53,643 bases of DNA from Gammaproteobacteria bacterium (GTDB lineage: Bacteria > Pseudomonadota > Gammaproteobacteria > Steroidobacterales > Steroidobacteraceae), in NCBI GenBank assembly GCA_020851435.1, contig JADZCS010000123.1:1-53643 (forward strand). The letters are read 5' to 3'. The notes under the pieces are model-generated. The model searched no databases, was not told where the DNA came from, and worked only from the letters and a program-made list of their open reading frames with translations. Shown one piece after another: positions 1-10,591 of the stretch (positions are counted from its first letter, which is position 1; every line of letters begins with the position of its first letter). The translations under genes were made by a program, and so were the position numbers.

Positions 1-2
1 CG

Positions 3-245
3 GGCAAGTTCGAGTTCGGCGCGCTGTACCAGGAAGTGGAGAAGGACGCCGTGCTCGGCGCCCTGACCGACTCGGACTTCGCCGGGGGTTCGACCCAGGG
101 CAACGGCGCGCAGCTGCGCGTGGCCTACGGCCTGGCGAAGAACTGGACCTTCAACGGCCAGTACTTCATCAATACGCGCAACTTCGACACGGCAAGCGAG
201 CTCGACTACAACCGGTTGCAGCTGGACCTGAACTACAAGTTCTGA
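3..245 (+). CDS. Outer-membrane porin, C-terminal part (partial)
   Basis: Only the last 80 residues are present; the frame is open from the left edge and ends in a TGA. The fragment alternates polar and hydrophobic residues as in amphipathic beta-strands, contains segments such as LRVAYGLAKNWTFNGQYF and ends LQLDLNYKF. The C-terminal phenylalanine is the usual signal recognised by the BAM complex for outer-membrane beta-barrels. It resembles the ends of the 'putative porin' (Porin_5-like) family; the family assignment is from memory. Substrate is unknown. Its position directly upstream of phoU suggests, but does not prove, a role in phosphate uptake. A strong terminator follows, so it is transcriptionally separated from phoU. 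Confidence 0.75.
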   Translation, partial: GKFEFGALYQEVEKDAVLGALTDSDFAGGSTQGNGAQLRVAYGLAKNWTFNGQYFINTRNFDTASELDYNRLQLDLNYKF

Positions 246-273
246 GCCCGGCCGGCACCCGCCTGCGATCGAC

Positions 274-306
274 GGGGCCCGGCACATGCCGGGCCCCTCT
301 TTTTTT
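274..306 (+). terminator. Rho-independent terminator after the porin gene
   Basis: A perfect 11-bp stem GGGGCCCGGCA / TGCCGGGCCCC with a 2-base loop is followed by a run of seven T residues (300-306). It lies about 30 bases after the porin stop codon and should separate porin transcription from phoU. Confidence 0.93.
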
Positions 307-353
307 GAGAGGTGCGGAACCTTTTACTTCCGCTACCATCAGTTAATATCGCG

Positions 354-386
354 TGGTAACAATCGTGCCAGGCACGATTGTTACCA
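354..386. repeat. 33-bp perfect palindrome, copy 1 (upstream of phoU)
   Basis: Arms TGGTAACAATCGTGCC and its exact reverse complement flank a single central A. The second copy at 53048-53080 has a central T, so the two are exact reverse complements of one another. This copy ends 20 bases before the phoU ATG. Its central core GTGCC-W-GGCAC also occurs in the palindromes between dnaE and accA. Confidence 0.95.
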
Positions 387-406
387 GTCCAATTCAGGGG
401 AACAGA

Positions 407-1141
407 ATGGATCCGGCAGATCTCGGCCACCACATCTCGCGGCGTTTCAACGAGGACATGGAGCGGGTGCGCACCCGCGTCCTGCAGATGGGCGGCTTCG
501 TCGAGCAGCAGCTGGGCCTGGGGGTCCGGGCGCTGATCGAGGGCGACAGCTCGCTGGGCATGGAAGTCGCGCGCGACGACTACAAGGTCAACCAGATGGA
601 GGTGACGATCGACGAGGAGTGCGGCCGCATCCTCGCGACGCGCCAGCCGACCGCCTCCGACCTGCGGGTCATGGTCGCCATCATCAAGACCATCACCGAC
701 CTCGAGCGCATCGGCGACGAGGCCGAGAAGATCGGCCTGATCGCCTCGCGCCTCGCCAGCCTGGAGCAGCCCGTGGACCGCTACCGCGAGGTTCGCCACC
801 TGTCGCGCCTGGTCAGCGAGATGGTGCACGACGCGCTCGACGCGTTTGCAAGGCTCGACCCCGAGGCGGCGCTGGCCACTGCGCGGCGCGACCGCGTCGT
901 CGACGAGGAATACGAGGCGATCACGCGCCAGATCATCACGCTGATGATGGAAGACCCGCGCGCGATCCGTCGCGCGCTCGACGTCATGTGGGTGGTCCGC
1001 GCGCTCGAGCGCATCGGCGACCACGCCAAGAACATCTGCGAGTACGTGGTCTACATGGTCCACGGCAAGGACATCCGCCACGTGTCCATCGAGGACGCCG
1101 AGAAGTACCTGAGCGACCTCAAGAGCGCGAGGGAAGAATGA
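407..1141 (+). CDS. phoU: Phosphate-specific transport system accessory protein PhoU
   Basis: PhoU is a cytoplasmic three-helix-bundle protein that links the PstSCAB transporter to the PhoR/PhoB two-component system and restrains phosphate uptake. The 244-residue product has the expected length and two PhoU repeats, each with the metal-binding helix signature: about residues 97-110 (TDLERIGDEAEKIG) and near residue 205 (RALERIGDHAKNI). The ATG at 407 is chosen because AGGGGAA lies just upstream; the frame stays open further upstream through the palindrome (GTG at 353), but that has no ribosome binding site. It overlaps dsbB by 4 bases (ATGA), so phoU-dsbB-ppk1 look translationally coupled. 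pstCAB lies 4 kb away in its own unit. Confidence 0.97.
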   Translation: MDPADLGHHISRRFNEDMERVRTRVLQMGGFVEQQLGLGVRALIEGDSSLGMEVARDDYKVNQMEVTIDEECGRILATRQPTASDLRVMVAIIKTITDLERIGDEAEKIGLIASRLASLEQPVDRYREVRHLSRLVSEMVHDALDAFARLDPEAALATARRDRVVDEEYEAITRQIITLMMEDPRAIRRALDVMWVVRALERIGDHAKNICEYVVYMVHGKDIRHVSIEDAEKYLSDLKSAREE

Positions 1142-1624
1142 ACCTGACCCGGCGACAGGCCAACCTGGCCGGCTTTGCGGCCTGCGTCGCGGCGCTGTGC
1201 GTCGCGCTGTTCGCGCAGTACGGGCTGGGGCTCACGCCCTGCCACCTGTGCATCTTCCAGCGCGTCTGCGTGGCCGGGCTGGGCGTGGCGTTCCTGCTCG
1301 CCACCCTGCACAACCCTGGCGACCTCGGCGCCCGTGTCTGTGCCGGGCTCATCGGCCTGTGCGCGGCGACGACCGCGGTGGTCGCCGGCCGGCACGTCTG
1401 GATCCAGCTGCAGCCGCCGGGTTCCGTGCCGGGCTGCGGCGCCGACCTGTCGTTCATGCTCGACGTGCTGCCGGTGATTCAGGTCATCATCAAGGTGTTC
1501 AAGGCGGGCGGCGAGTGCCAGAAGATCGACTGGAGCTTCCTGGGTATCTCCATCCCGGGTTACGTGCTGATCTTCGCCATCGTCATGTTGGGTTGGGCTG
1601 TCTGGGCCAACACCCGGTTGCGCC

Positions 1625-1632
<8 letters not shown>
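1138..1632 (+). CDS. dsbB: Disulfide bond formation protein DsbB
   Basis: DsbB is the inner-membrane quinone oxidoreductase that reoxidises periplasmic DsbA. The 164-residue product has four hydrophobic segments. The first periplasmic loop carries the CXXC pair (C35 and C38, in TPCHLCIFQR); the second carries C100 and C127. All four redox cysteines are therefore present. The ATG overlaps the phoU stop by 4 bases, and the next gene, ppk1, starts 8 bases before the dsbB stop. Its placement between phoU and ppk1 has no obvious functional reason and is worth noting. No dsbA is in the window. Confidence 0.96.
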
Positions 1633-3760
<2,128 letters not shown>

Positions 3761-3777
3761 CATGCAGGCCCGGCGGC

Positions 3778-4917
3778 TCAGGCTGCGGGCAGCAGGTTCT
3801 CGAGGGAGGTGAGGTAGGCGCGGTGCAGGAGGTCGATCTCCTCCACGCGCACGCACTCGTTGACCTTGTGGATCGTGGTGTTCACCACGCCGAGTTCGAC
3901 CACCTGCGCGCCCATCGGCGCGATGAAGCGTCCGTCCGAGGTGCCGCCGCTCGTGGAGAACTTCGGGGCGCTGCCCGTGAGCGCGCGGATCGCCTCCGAC
4001 ACGCCGGCTGAGAACACTCCCGGCGGCGTGTAGAACGGCAGGCCGGAGACGAACCACTCCAGCGAATACTTGACCTTGTGCCGGTCCAGGATGCCCGTGA
4101 CGGTCTGCTGCAGGCCTTCCAGCGTCTGGGCGGGCGACCAGCGCAGGTTGAACCGCGCCTTGAGTTCGCCGGGAATGACGTTGGGCGCGCCGGTGCCGGC
4201 CGCGATGTTCGAGATCTGGAAGGTGGTGGGCTGGAAGAACTCGCTGCCCTGGTCCCACTCGCGCGCGACGAGCTCGGCCAGCGCCGGGGCCAGGGTGTGG
4301 ACCGGGTTCTCGGCGAACTGCGGGTAGGCGATGTGGCCCTGGATTCCGTGCACGGTGAGCCGGCCCGACAGCGAGCCGCGGCGACCGATCTTGACCGTGT
4401 CGCCGAATGCCTTCTCGCTGGAAGGCTCGCCGACCAGGCACCAGTCGATGCGTTCCTGGCGGGCCTTGAGCACCTCGACCACGCGCCGGGTGCCGTCCAC
4501 GGACGGGCCTTCCTCGTCGCTGGTGATCAGGAACGCGATGCTGCCCTGGTGGGCGGGGCGGGCGGCCACGAAGGCCTCGGAGGCCGTGATCATCGCGGCG
4601 AGGCCGCTCTTCATGTCGGCCGCACCGCGACCGTACAGCACGCCGTCGCGGATCACGGGTTCGAAGGGGTTGGAGTGCCATTCCTCCAGGGGGCCCGTGG
4701 GAACGACGTCGGTGTGGCCGGCGAAACAGAACACCGGGCCGTCCGCGGTGCCCGTGCGCTTCGCCCAGAAGTTGTCGACGTTGCCGAAGCGCAGCCGCTC
4801 GACCGTGAAGCCAATCGCCTCGAGGCGCCCGATCATGAGCTCCTGGCATCCGCCGTCCGTGGGGCTCACGGAGGGGCGGGCGATCATCTGCTCGGTCAGG
4901 GCTAGCGTGGCGGACAT
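3778..4917 (-). CDS. dapE: Succinyl-diaminopimelate desuccinylase
   Basis: DapE is the M20-family dizinc hydrolase that cleaves N-succinyl-L,L-diaminopimelate to L,L-diaminopimelate in the lysine and peptidoglycan pathway. The 379-residue product shows the metal and catalytic motifs: FAGHTDVVP (H68, D70), [10 protein letters not shown] (D101), SDEEGPS (general base and ligand E135/E136) and, near the C-terminus, SGGTSDGRF. The ATG at 4917 is preceded on the minus strand by AGGAGA at good spacing. Together with dapC and dapD in this window it covers three consecutive steps of the succinylase branch. A sigma-70-like promoter lies 31 bases upstream of the start. Confidence 0.97.
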   Translation of the reverse strand: MSATLALTEQMIARPSVSPTDGGCQELMIGRLEAIGFTVERLRFGNVDNFWAKRTGTADGPVFCFAGHTDVVPTGPLEEWHSNPFEPVIRDGVLYGRGAADMKSGLAAMITASEAFVAARPAHQGSIAFLITSDEEGPSVDGTRRVVEVLKARQERIDWCLVGEPSSEKAFGDTVKIGRRGSLSGRLTVHGIQGHIAYPQFAENPVHTLAPALAELVAREWDQGSEFFQPTTFQISNIAAGTGAPNVIPGELKARFNLRWSPAQTLEGLQQTVTGILDRHKVKYSLEWFVSGLPFYTPPGVFSAGVSEAIRALTGSAPKFSTSGGTSDGRFIAPMGAQVVELGVVNTTIHKVNECVRVEEIDLLHRAYLTSLENLLPAA

Positions 4918-4947
4918 CGGGTGCTGGGTCTCCTGGAGTGGCGCGCC

Positions 4948-4976
4948 TTTATACGGTTCCGCGTGGGCGGCAGCAA
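4948..4976 (-). promoter_or_regulatory. Probable sigma-70 promoter of dapE
   Basis: On the minus strand TTGCTG (4976-4971) is separated by exactly 17 bases from TATAAA (4953-4948). The -10 is 5/6 to consensus and the -35 is 3/6. The site reads toward dapE and leaves a 5' leader of about 25 bases that contains the AGGAGA ribosome binding site. Confidence 0.55.
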
Positions 4977-5027
4977 GTATGCCGTAGAACGATGAATTCA
5001 AAAGGCTTTGAAACAATTCTTGGGCCC

Positions 5028-5061
5028 GTGCAACATTTCTGTAACAGTTGCCGCCTATAAA
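5028..5061 (+). promoter_or_regulatory. Candidate Pho box and -10 element of pstCAB
   Basis: CTGTAAC (5039-5045) is preceded, with an 11-base repeat period, by GTGCAAC (5028-5034, 5/7 identical), the spacing of the direct repeats in E. coli Pho boxes. TATAAA (5056-5061) follows after 10 bases, as in PhoB-dependent promoters where the Pho box replaces the -35. TATAAA lies inside a small dyad, GCCGCCT-ATAA-AGGCGGC. Family knowledge predicts induction by phosphate starvation. Only two half-sites are seen. Confidence 0.45.
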
Positions 5062-5082
5062 GGCGGCTCCGCACAGCCGGAC

Positions 5083-6483
5083 ATGCAGGCGACGATGCAG
5101 ACCTCGACCCTCATCCTGGTGCTCCTGATCCTGACCGCGCTCGCTTACCGCTTCGGCAAGGGCCGGTCGGTGGCCGTCGTGGGCGGGGCGAAGGGCGTTC
5201 GCAACCTGCATTCGCTGCCGAGCTACTACGGGCTGCTGACCGCCATCTGGTGTGCCCTGCCGGCGCTCGCTGTGCTGGCCCTGTGGAACGTTTTCGACCA
5301 CGGCCTGATCCGGCAGATGGTGATCGACGGCCTGCCCGCCGAGGTGCGTGCGCTCGACCCGGCGATGCTGTCGCTGGTGCTCAACGACGTCCAGAACGTC
5401 ATGGCCGGCAACGTCCCGGCGGCCGAGGCTTCCGCGCACGTCCAGGCGGCGGCGATCCACTGGCAACGGCTCGAGTTCGTCAGCGACACGGCTGCCGCCG
5501 TGCTGGTGCTGTGCGTGGCCATCATCGGCGCGGCGCTGACCTGGCGGCGGGTCTCGCCGGCGCTGCGTGCGCGCAACCGCGTCGAGAAGGTGTTCGAGTG
5601 GCTGCTGCTGGCCTCGTCGCTGGTCGCCATCCTCACCACCGTCGGCATCGTGCTGTCCGTGCTGTACGAGTCGATCCTGTTCTTCCGCATCGTGCCGGTG
5701 ACCGAGTTCCTGTTCGGTACGCAGTGGAGCCCGCAGATGGCGATCCGCGCCGACCAGGCCGGCTCGTCGGGCGCCTTCGGCATGCTGCCGCTGTTCGCGG
5801 GCACCCTGCTGATCGCCTTCATCGCGATGATGATCGCGGTGCCGGTGGGACTGTTCGCCGCGATCTATCTGGCCGAGTACGCGCATCACCGTGTCCGCAC
5901 CATCGTCAAGCCGGTGCTCGAGGTGCTCGCGGGCATCCCGACCGTGGTCTACGGCTTTTTCGCGGTGCTGACCGTCGGCCCCGCGCTGCGCGGCTTTGGC
6001 GAGAGTATCGGCCTGACGGTGTCGTCCGAGAGCGCGCTGGCCGCCGGCCTCGTGATGGGCGTCATGATCGTGCCGTTCATCTCCTCGCTGACCGACGACA
6101 TGCTGCACGCCGTGCCGCAGTCGCTGCGCGACGGGTCCTACGGCCTCGGCGCCACGCGTTCCGAGACCATCCGCAAGGTCGTGCTGCCAGCGGCGCTGCC
6201 CGGCATCGTCGGCGGCGTCCTGCTGGCCATTTCGCGCGCGATCGGCGAGACCATGATCGTCGTCATGGCGGCGGGCCTGTCGGCGAACATGACGGTCAAC
6301 CCGCTCGAGGCCGTCACCACCGTGACGGTGCAGATCGTCACGCTGCTGGTCGGCGACCAGGAGTTCGACAGCCCCAAGACGCTGGCCGCGTTCGCGCTGG
6401 GCCTGCTGCTGTTCGTCGTGACGCTGGTCCTCAACATCATCGCGCTGCAGGTCGTGCGCAAGTACCGGGAACAGTATGAGTGA
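5083..6483 (+). CDS. pstC: Phosphate ABC transporter permease PstC (long form)
   Basis: PstC is one of the two inner-membrane permease subunits for high-affinity phosphate uptake. From the ATG at 5083 the product is 466 residues, well above the roughly 320 of E. coli PstC. The extra length is an N-terminal segment with three hydrophobic helices and an intervening soluble region, as in the long PstC forms of many proteobacteria. The C-terminal permease domain has the conserved cytoplasmic-loop motif [20 protein letters not shown]. No clear ribosome binding site precedes either ATG (5083 or 5095). An upstream in-frame start at 5008 would lie inside the promoter and is rejected. The stop overlaps the pstA start by 8 bases. 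Confidence 0.93.
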   Translation: MQATMQTSTLILVLLILTALAYRFGKGRSVAVVGGAKGVRNLHSLPSYYGLLTAIWCALPALAVLALWNVFDHGLIRQMVIDGLPAEVRALDPAMLSLVLNDVQNVMAGNVPAAEASAHVQAAAIHWQRLEFVSDTAAAVLVLCVAIIGAALTWRRVSPALRARNRVEKVFEWLLLASSLVAILTTVGIVLSVLYESILFFRIVPVTEFLFGTQWSPQMAIRADQAGSSGAFGMLPLFAGTLLIAFIAMMIAVPVGLFAAIYLAEYAHHRVRTIVKPVLEVLAGIPTVVYGFFAVLTVGPALRGFGESIGLTVSSESALAAGLVMGVMIVPFISSLTDDMLHAVPQSLRDGSYGLGATRSETIRKVVLPAALPGIVGGVLLAISRAIGETMIVVMAAGLSANMTVNPLEAVTTVTVQIVTLLVGDQEFDSPKTLAAFALGLLLFVVTLVLNIIALQVVRKYREQYE

Positions 6484-7792
6484 GTCCACCCACGCCGCTG
6501 CCCTGTCGGCCGCGCAGCAGCGCACCCGGCAGCTGGTCGAGAAGAGCCTGAAGCGCCGCTACCGCGCCGAGTGGCGGTTCAAGGCCTACGGCATCGGGGC
6601 CGTGCTGGCCGGCCTGCTCGCGGTCGGCTTCCTGTTCGTGTCCATCATCGGCACCGGCATTTCGGTGTTCCGCCAGGCCTACGTGCAGATCGAGGTCGAG
6701 TACGCCGCGGACGTGGTCGATCCCGCCGGCACGCGCAAGCCGGACGACCTGCGCGGCGCCGACTACATGGCGCTGGTCAAGCGGGCCATGCGCGAGCAGT
6801 TCCCGGACGTCGAGGGCCGCGCCAACCTCAAGCAGCTGTACGCACTGGTCAGCGATGCGGCCGCGGTCGAGATGCAGAAGCACGTGCTGGCCGACCAGTC
6901 GGTCATCGGCACGCGCCAGGTGCTGTGGGTGCTGGCGTCGGACGAGACCGACCAGGTGCTCAAGGGCAAGATCGAGCGCGAGCTGCCGGAGCTGCAACGC
7001 ACGATCAACGACCAGCAGCTGGCCTGGATCGACGCGCTGTCGGCCGCCGGCAAGCTGGAACTGCGCTTCAACAAGGTGTTCTTCACGGCGGGCGATTCGC
7101 GCGAACCGGAGCAGGCCGGCGTGTGGGGCGCGGTCAAGGGCTCGTTCTACACGCTGTTCATCACGCTGCTCCTGTCGTTCCCGATCGGGGTCGCCGCGGC
7201 CGTGTACCTCGAGGAGTTCGCGAAGCACAACCGCTTCACCGACCTCATCGAGGTCAACATCAACAACCTGGCCGCCGTGCCCTCGATCGTGTTCGGCCTG
7301 CTCGGCCTCGCGGTGTTCATCCAGTTCTTCGGCGTGCCGCGCTCGGCGCCGCTCGCCGGCGGCCTGGTGCTGACGCTCATGACCCTGCCGACGATCATCA
7401 TCGCCAGCCGCGCGGCGCTGAAGGGCGTGCCGCCCTCGATCCGCGAGGCGGCACTCGGCATGGGCGCCTCGCAGGTGCAGATGGTCGCCCACCACGTGCT
7501 GCCGCTGGCGATGCCGGGCATGCTGACGGGCGCCATCATCGGCATGGCGCGTGCGCTCGGCGAGTCGGCGCCGCTGCTGATGATCGGCATGGTGGCCTTC
7601 ATCGTCGACGTGCCGGGCGGCATCACCGACCCGTCCACGGCGCTGCCCGTGCAGGTCTACCTGTGGGCCGACAGCCCCGAACGCGCGTTCCTCGAGCGCA
7701 CCTCGGGCGCGATCATGGTGCTGCTGGGCTTCCTGCTCGTGATGAACGCGAGCGCGGTGCTGCTGCGGCAGAAGTTTGAGCGGCGCTGGTAA
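6476..7792 (+). CDS. pstA: Phosphate ABC transporter permease PstA (long form)
   Basis: PstA is the second phosphate permease subunit. The 438-residue product is longer than the roughly 300 of E. coli because of an N-terminal extension: a cytoplasmic tail, one transmembrane helix near residues 38-62 and a periplasmic domain of roughly 160 residues, similar to the DUF3333-type region known in other long PstA proteins. The permease domain starts around residue 220 and contains the EAA-like loop [21 protein letters not shown]. The ATG overlaps the end of pstC. Both PstC and PstA being long forms suggests that their extra periplasmic parts act together. Confidence 0.95.
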   Translation: MSESTHAAALSAAQQRTRQLVEKSLKRRYRAEWRFKAYGIGAVLAGLLAVGFLFVSIIGTGISVFRQAYVQIEVEYAADVVDPAGTRKPDDLRGADYMALVKRAMREQFPDVEGRANLKQLYALVSDAAAVEMQKHVLADQSVIGTRQVLWVLASDETDQVLKGKIERELPELQRTINDQQLAWIDALSAAGKLELRFNKVFFTAGDSREPEQAGVWGAVKGSFYTLFITLLLSFPIGVAAAVYLEEFAKHNRFTDLIEVNINNLAAVPSIVFGLLGLAVFIQFFGVPRSAPLAGGLVLTLMTLPTIIIASRAALKGVPPSIREAALGMGASQVQMVAHHVLPLAMPGMLTGAIIGMARALGESAPLLMIGMVAFIVDVPGGITDPSTALPVQVYLWADSPERAFLERTSGAIMVLLGFLLVMNASAVLLRQKFERRW

Positions 7793-7811
7793 GCGCACCA
7801 GGAATCACAAC

Positions 7812-8660
7812 ATGGCGTCCAATCCCGAACAGCCCGTCAATGTGCAGCAGTCGCTGACCCGTTCCGATGCGGTGGCCCGCACCGTGGGGGAGGCCACCGT
7901 GGCCAACCCGGTCATGTCCGCGCGTGGCGTGAACGTGTTCTACGGCGACAAGCACGCCATCCGCGACGTGACCCTCGACGTGGCCCACAACGAAGTGGTG
8001 TCCATGATCGGGCCGTCGGGCTGCGGCAAGTCCACGTTCCTGCGCTGCCTCAACCGCCTCAACGACACGATCGAATCGGCCCGCGTCACCGGCCTGATCA
8101 CGCTCGACGGCCAGGACGTCTACGACCGGCGCCAGGACGTCGTGCAGCTGCGGGCGCGCGTGGGCATGGTGTTCCAGAAGCCGAACCCGTTCCCGAAGTC
8201 GATCTACGAGAACGTCGCCTATGGCCCGCGCATCCACGGCCTGGCCGCGGACCGGTCCGAGCTCGACGAGATCGTGCAGACCAGCCTGCAGCGCGCCGGC
8301 CTGTGGGACGAGGTCAAGGATCGCCTCAGCCAGCCGGGCACCGCGCTGTCGGGCGGCCAGCAGCAGCGCCTCTGCATCGCGCGCACCATCGCGGTGAGCC
8401 CCGAGGTGATCCTCATGGACGAGCCCTGCTCGGCGCTCGACCCGATCGCCACCGCGCGCATCGAGGACCTCATCGACGAACTGCGCCAGAACTACGCGAT
8501 CTGCATCGTGACCCACTCGATGCAGCAGGCCGCGCGCGTCTCGCAGCGCACGGCCTACTTCCACCTCGGCGACCTCATCGAGGTCGGGCCCACGGACCTG
8601 ATCTTCACGAATCCACGGCACAAGCTGACCGAGGACTACATCACGGGTCGTTTCGGCTGA
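7812..8660 (+). CDS. pstB: Phosphate ABC transporter ATP-binding protein PstB
   Basis: PstB is the ATPase of the phosphate importer and the likely contact for PhoU. The 282-residue product contains Walker [10 protein letters not shown] (about residues 67-75), the Q-loop VFQKPNPFP that is characteristic of PstB, signature LSGGQQQR (about 179), Walker [14 protein letters not shown] (about 200) and the switch histidine in IVTHSMQQA. The ATG at 7812 is preceded by CAGGA at suitable spacing; the frame is open upstream to 7776 inside pstA, but that start has no support. The first ~35 residues precede the ABC core and are not conserved. No pstS follows, so the phosphate-binding protein must be encoded elsewhere. 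Confidence 0.97.
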   Translation: MASNPEQPVNVQQSLTRSDAVARTVGEATVANPVMSARGVNVFYGDKHAIRDVTLDVAHNEVVSMIGPSGCGKSTFLRCLNRLNDTIESARVTGLITLDGQDVYDRRQDVVQLRARVGMVFQKPNPFPKSIYENVAYGPRIHGLAADRSELDEIVQTSLQRAGLWDEVKDRLSQPGTALSGGQQQRLCIARTIAVSPEVILMDEPCSALDPIATARIEDLIDELRQNYAICIVTHSMQQAARVSQRTAYFHLGDLIEVGPTDLIFTNPRHKLTEDYITGRFG

Positions 8661-8751
8661 CCGGGCGGCCCGCCGGCATCATTGCGGTGGTCCCTGTCGC
8701 AATCCCGCCAGCCGGGGGCTAGAATCCGGCAAATTTCGCAGGGGATCCGCC

Positions 8752-9486
8752 GTGTCCAGTTCCGAACGTGATCAGGTCTTCGCCGAGCAGAAGTCCGCCA
8801 TCGCCGACTTCAAGTTCGGCACCGAAGTAGCCACGGTATTCGACGACATGCTCATCCGCAGCGTGCCGTTCTACGCCGAGAGCCAGCGCATGCTGGGCGA
8901 GATCGCCACGGACTTCGCGGTCCCCGGCACCAACGTCTACGACTTCGGCTGCTCCACGGGCACGACCATGCTCCTGCTCGACCAGCAGCTGCCGCCCGAC
9001 GTCAAGTTCATCGGCCTCGACAACTCCGAAGCCATGCTCGCCAAGTGCGAGGCCAAGCTCAAGGAGCAGAAGTTCTCTCGTCCCTACGAACTGCGCTACG
9101 CCGACCTGAACTCCGGCGTCGCGGTCGAGAACGCCTCGGTCGCCATGCTGATCCTGACCCTGCAGTTCATCCGCCCGCTCAACCGCGAGCGGCTCATGCG
9201 GGAGATCTACGAGGGCCTCAACGAGAACGGCTGCCTGATCATGGTGGAGAAGGTGCTCGGCGAGGACTCGATGTTCAACCGCATGTTCATCAAGTACTAC
9301 TACGACTTCAAGCGCCGCAACGGCTACAGCGAAACCGAGATCGTGCAGAAGCGCGAAGCCCTCGAGAACGTGCTGATTCCCTACCGGCTCGAGGAAAACC
9401 GCGAGCTGCTGTTCCGCACCGGTTACCGCTACGTCGACACCTTCTTCAAGTGGTACAACTTCTGCGGCATCGTGGCGGTCAAGTGA
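8752..9486 (+). CDS. cmoA: CmoA-like SAM-dependent enzyme (probable carboxy-SAM synthase)
   Basis: CmoA converts SAM and prephenate to carboxy-SAM, used by CmoB to modify uridine 34 of tRNA. The 244-residue product has a class I methyltransferase fold with motif I VYDFGCSTGTT (62-72) and the acidic SAM ligand in IGLDNS (D90). It shares long stretches with E. coli CmoA as I recall it, notably TLQFIRP, IYEGLN, YDFKRRNGYSETEI and QKREALENVL. The GTG start has AGGGGA upstream. CmoB is not adjacent; instead the next gene, overlapping by one base, is a membrane methyltransferase. Another SAM-dependent role therefore remains possible. TAGAAT at 8720-8725 could be its -10, without a good -35. Confidence 0.72.
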   Translation: MSSSERDQVFAEQKSAIADFKFGTEVATVFDDMLIRSVPFYAESQRMLGEIATDFAVPGTNVYDFGCSTGTTMLLLDQQLPPDVKFIGLDNSEAMLAKCEAKLKEQKFSRPYELRYADLNSGVAVENASVAMLILTLQFIRPLNRERLMREIYEGLNENGCLIMVEKVLGEDSMFNRMFIKYYYDFKRRNGYSETEIVQKREALENVLIPYRLEENRELLFRTGYRYVDTFFKWYNFCGIVAVK

Positions 9487-10199
9487 TGCTCGTAGCCATC
9501 GGCAATTTCCTGTTCCGGTTCCGCAACGGGCTGTTCCCGCTCGCGTTCCTGCTGGTGTTCCTGCCGGGGCCGGCCGTGTTCCCGACCGACGTCGTCGCCG
9601 CCATCGTCGGCGCCGCCGTTGCGCTGCTGGGGCAGGTCGTGCGCGGCGCGACCATAGGCCTCAAGTACATCGTGCGCGGCGGCAAGAACCGCCGGGTGTA
9701 TGCGGCCGACCTCATCACCGAGGGTCTCTACAGCCACACGCGCAACCCGATGTACGTCGGTAACCTGCTGATCCTGACCGGCATCGCGCTCGCCTCGAAC
9801 TCGCTGACCTGCCTCGCCATCGCCGTGCCCATGTTCGTGTTCTTCTACATCGCCATCGTCGCCGCCGAGGAGAACTTCCTGCGCGGCAAGTTCGGCGAGG
9901 CCTTCGACTTCTACTGTCGCGACGTGCCGCGCTGGCGGCTGCGCCTGAACGGGCTCGGCGCCACCATGAAGTCCATGGAGTTCAAGTGGGGCCGCGTGAT
10001 CGTGAAGGAATACGGCACGCCCACCGGCTGGATCATCGGCATCAGCCTGGTCCTGGTCCAGAACATCTGGGCCTCCGGGCAGCCCCTCAACCCGGCTCCC
10101 ACCGCGGTCGTCGTCGCCGAGGCCTGCGCCATCGCCGCCGTCATCGGCTGGATCGTCGCGCGCGTGCTCAAGAAGACCAGGACGATCGTCCCCGACTGA
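9486..10199 (+). CDS. Membrane methyltransferase of the PEMT/ICMT family
   Basis: The 237-residue product is an integral membrane protein with about five hydrophobic segments. It carries the hallmark pair of this family: YSHTRNPMYVGNLL (about residues 82-95) and EENFLRGKFGEAFDFYCRDV (about 128-147), which form the SAM and substrate site in isoprenylcysteine carboxyl methyltransferases and phospholipid N-methyltransferases. Bacterial members act on small hydrophobic molecules or lipids; the substrate cannot be read from the sequence. An additional ~75-residue C-terminal part with two hydrophobic segments ends in a basic tail. The ATG shares one base with the stop of the CmoA-like gene, so the two are co-translated and may act in one pathway. 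Confidence 0.82.
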   Translation: MLVAIGNFLFRFRNGLFPLAFLLVFLPGPAVFPTDVVAAIVGAAVALLGQVVRGATIGLKYIVRGGKNRRVYAADLITEGLYSHTRNPMYVGNLLILTGIALASNSLTCLAIAVPMFVFFYIAIVAAEENFLRGKFGEAFDFYCRDVPRWRLRLNGLGATMKSMEFKWGRVIVKEYGTPTGWIIGISLVLVQNIWASGQPLNPAPTAVVVAEACAIAAVIGWIVARVLKKTRTIVPD

Positions 10200-10214
10200 C
10201 CCAGTGCCTGCGCG

Positions 10215-10301
10215 GCGGTGCGCCCTGGGATATTGGGTCCTACGCGCGCCTGAAGCAGGCGCTGATTGCTCCGGACCCAACATCCCACGTCGCCCCACCG
10301 C
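10215..10301. repeat. Long imperfect hairpin element
   Basis: TGGGATATTGGGTCC (10226-10240) pairs with GGACCCAACATCCCA (10273-10287) with one mismatch. Outside it, GCGGTG (10215-10220) pairs with CACCGC (10296-10301). Inside it, GCGCCTG-AAG-CAGGCGC forms a perfect 7-bp hairpin. There is no T tract, so a classical terminator is unlikely. The element begins 16 bases after the methyltransferase stop. Confidence 0.8.
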
Positions 10302-10380
10302 GCATGAACGGCGGTACGACGCTGGTCCGAATCGCTTCGCCGCGGGCCGACCCAACTCGCGGCAGCTGGCGCCACATACT

Positions 10381-10441
10381 TGTCGGAATTTCTTACACAC
10401 CGTTCGAGCCATCGCCGGTGATCGACAGACGATGTCTATCG
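10381..10441 (+). promoter_or_regulatory. Candidate upstream activator sites for the sigma-54 promoter
   Basis: Two dyads lie upstream of the sigma-54 promoter. TGTCGGAATTTCTTACA (10381-10397) is an imperfect palindrome with TGT..GAA.TTC..ACA symmetry. CGACAGAC-GAT-GTCTATCG (10423-10441) has 7 of 8 paired positions. Sigma-54 promoters need an enhancer-binding activator, known for PEP-CTERM genes in other species as PrsR. That either dyad binds such a protein is inference. Confidence 0.35.
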
Positions 10442-10461
10442 AATCATGGGCTTGGGCGACA

Positions 10462-10477
10462 TGGAACGATTCTTGCT
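10462..10477 (+). promoter_or_regulatory. Sigma-54 (RpoN) promoter of the PEP-CTERM gene
   Basis: TGGAACGATTCTTGCT matches the consensus TGGCACGN4TTGCW at every defined position except one (A for C), with the invariant GG and GC elements exactly 12 bases apart. Transcription would start near 10488, leaving a leader of about 104 bases before the ATG at 10592. Confidence 0.8.
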
Positions 10478-10591
10478 TGTTGTGTTCTGGGGCAGCCGCT
10501 TCCGTTCGAACGCCTATGGGCGTCGGCCGGCCAGCAGGCAATCAATACAGACTCGAATGCGGGCGATGCCTGCAGCTACGGAGAGGGACAG

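Larger units (their letters stand above)
10200..10591. other. 392-bp non-coding region upstream of the PEP-CTERM gene
   Basis: No credible coding frame. It holds a long imperfect hairpin (10215-10301), two dyads (10381-10397 and 10423-10441), a sigma-54 promoter (10462-10477) and then a leader of about 100 bases with GAGAGGGA just before the start codon. Confidence 0.8.

Noticed and set aside
5008-5082. A longer pstC starting at 5008
   Set aside because: That start would place the Pho-box-like site and the TATAAA element inside the coding region, and residues 1-25 are not hydrophobic like the true N-terminus.
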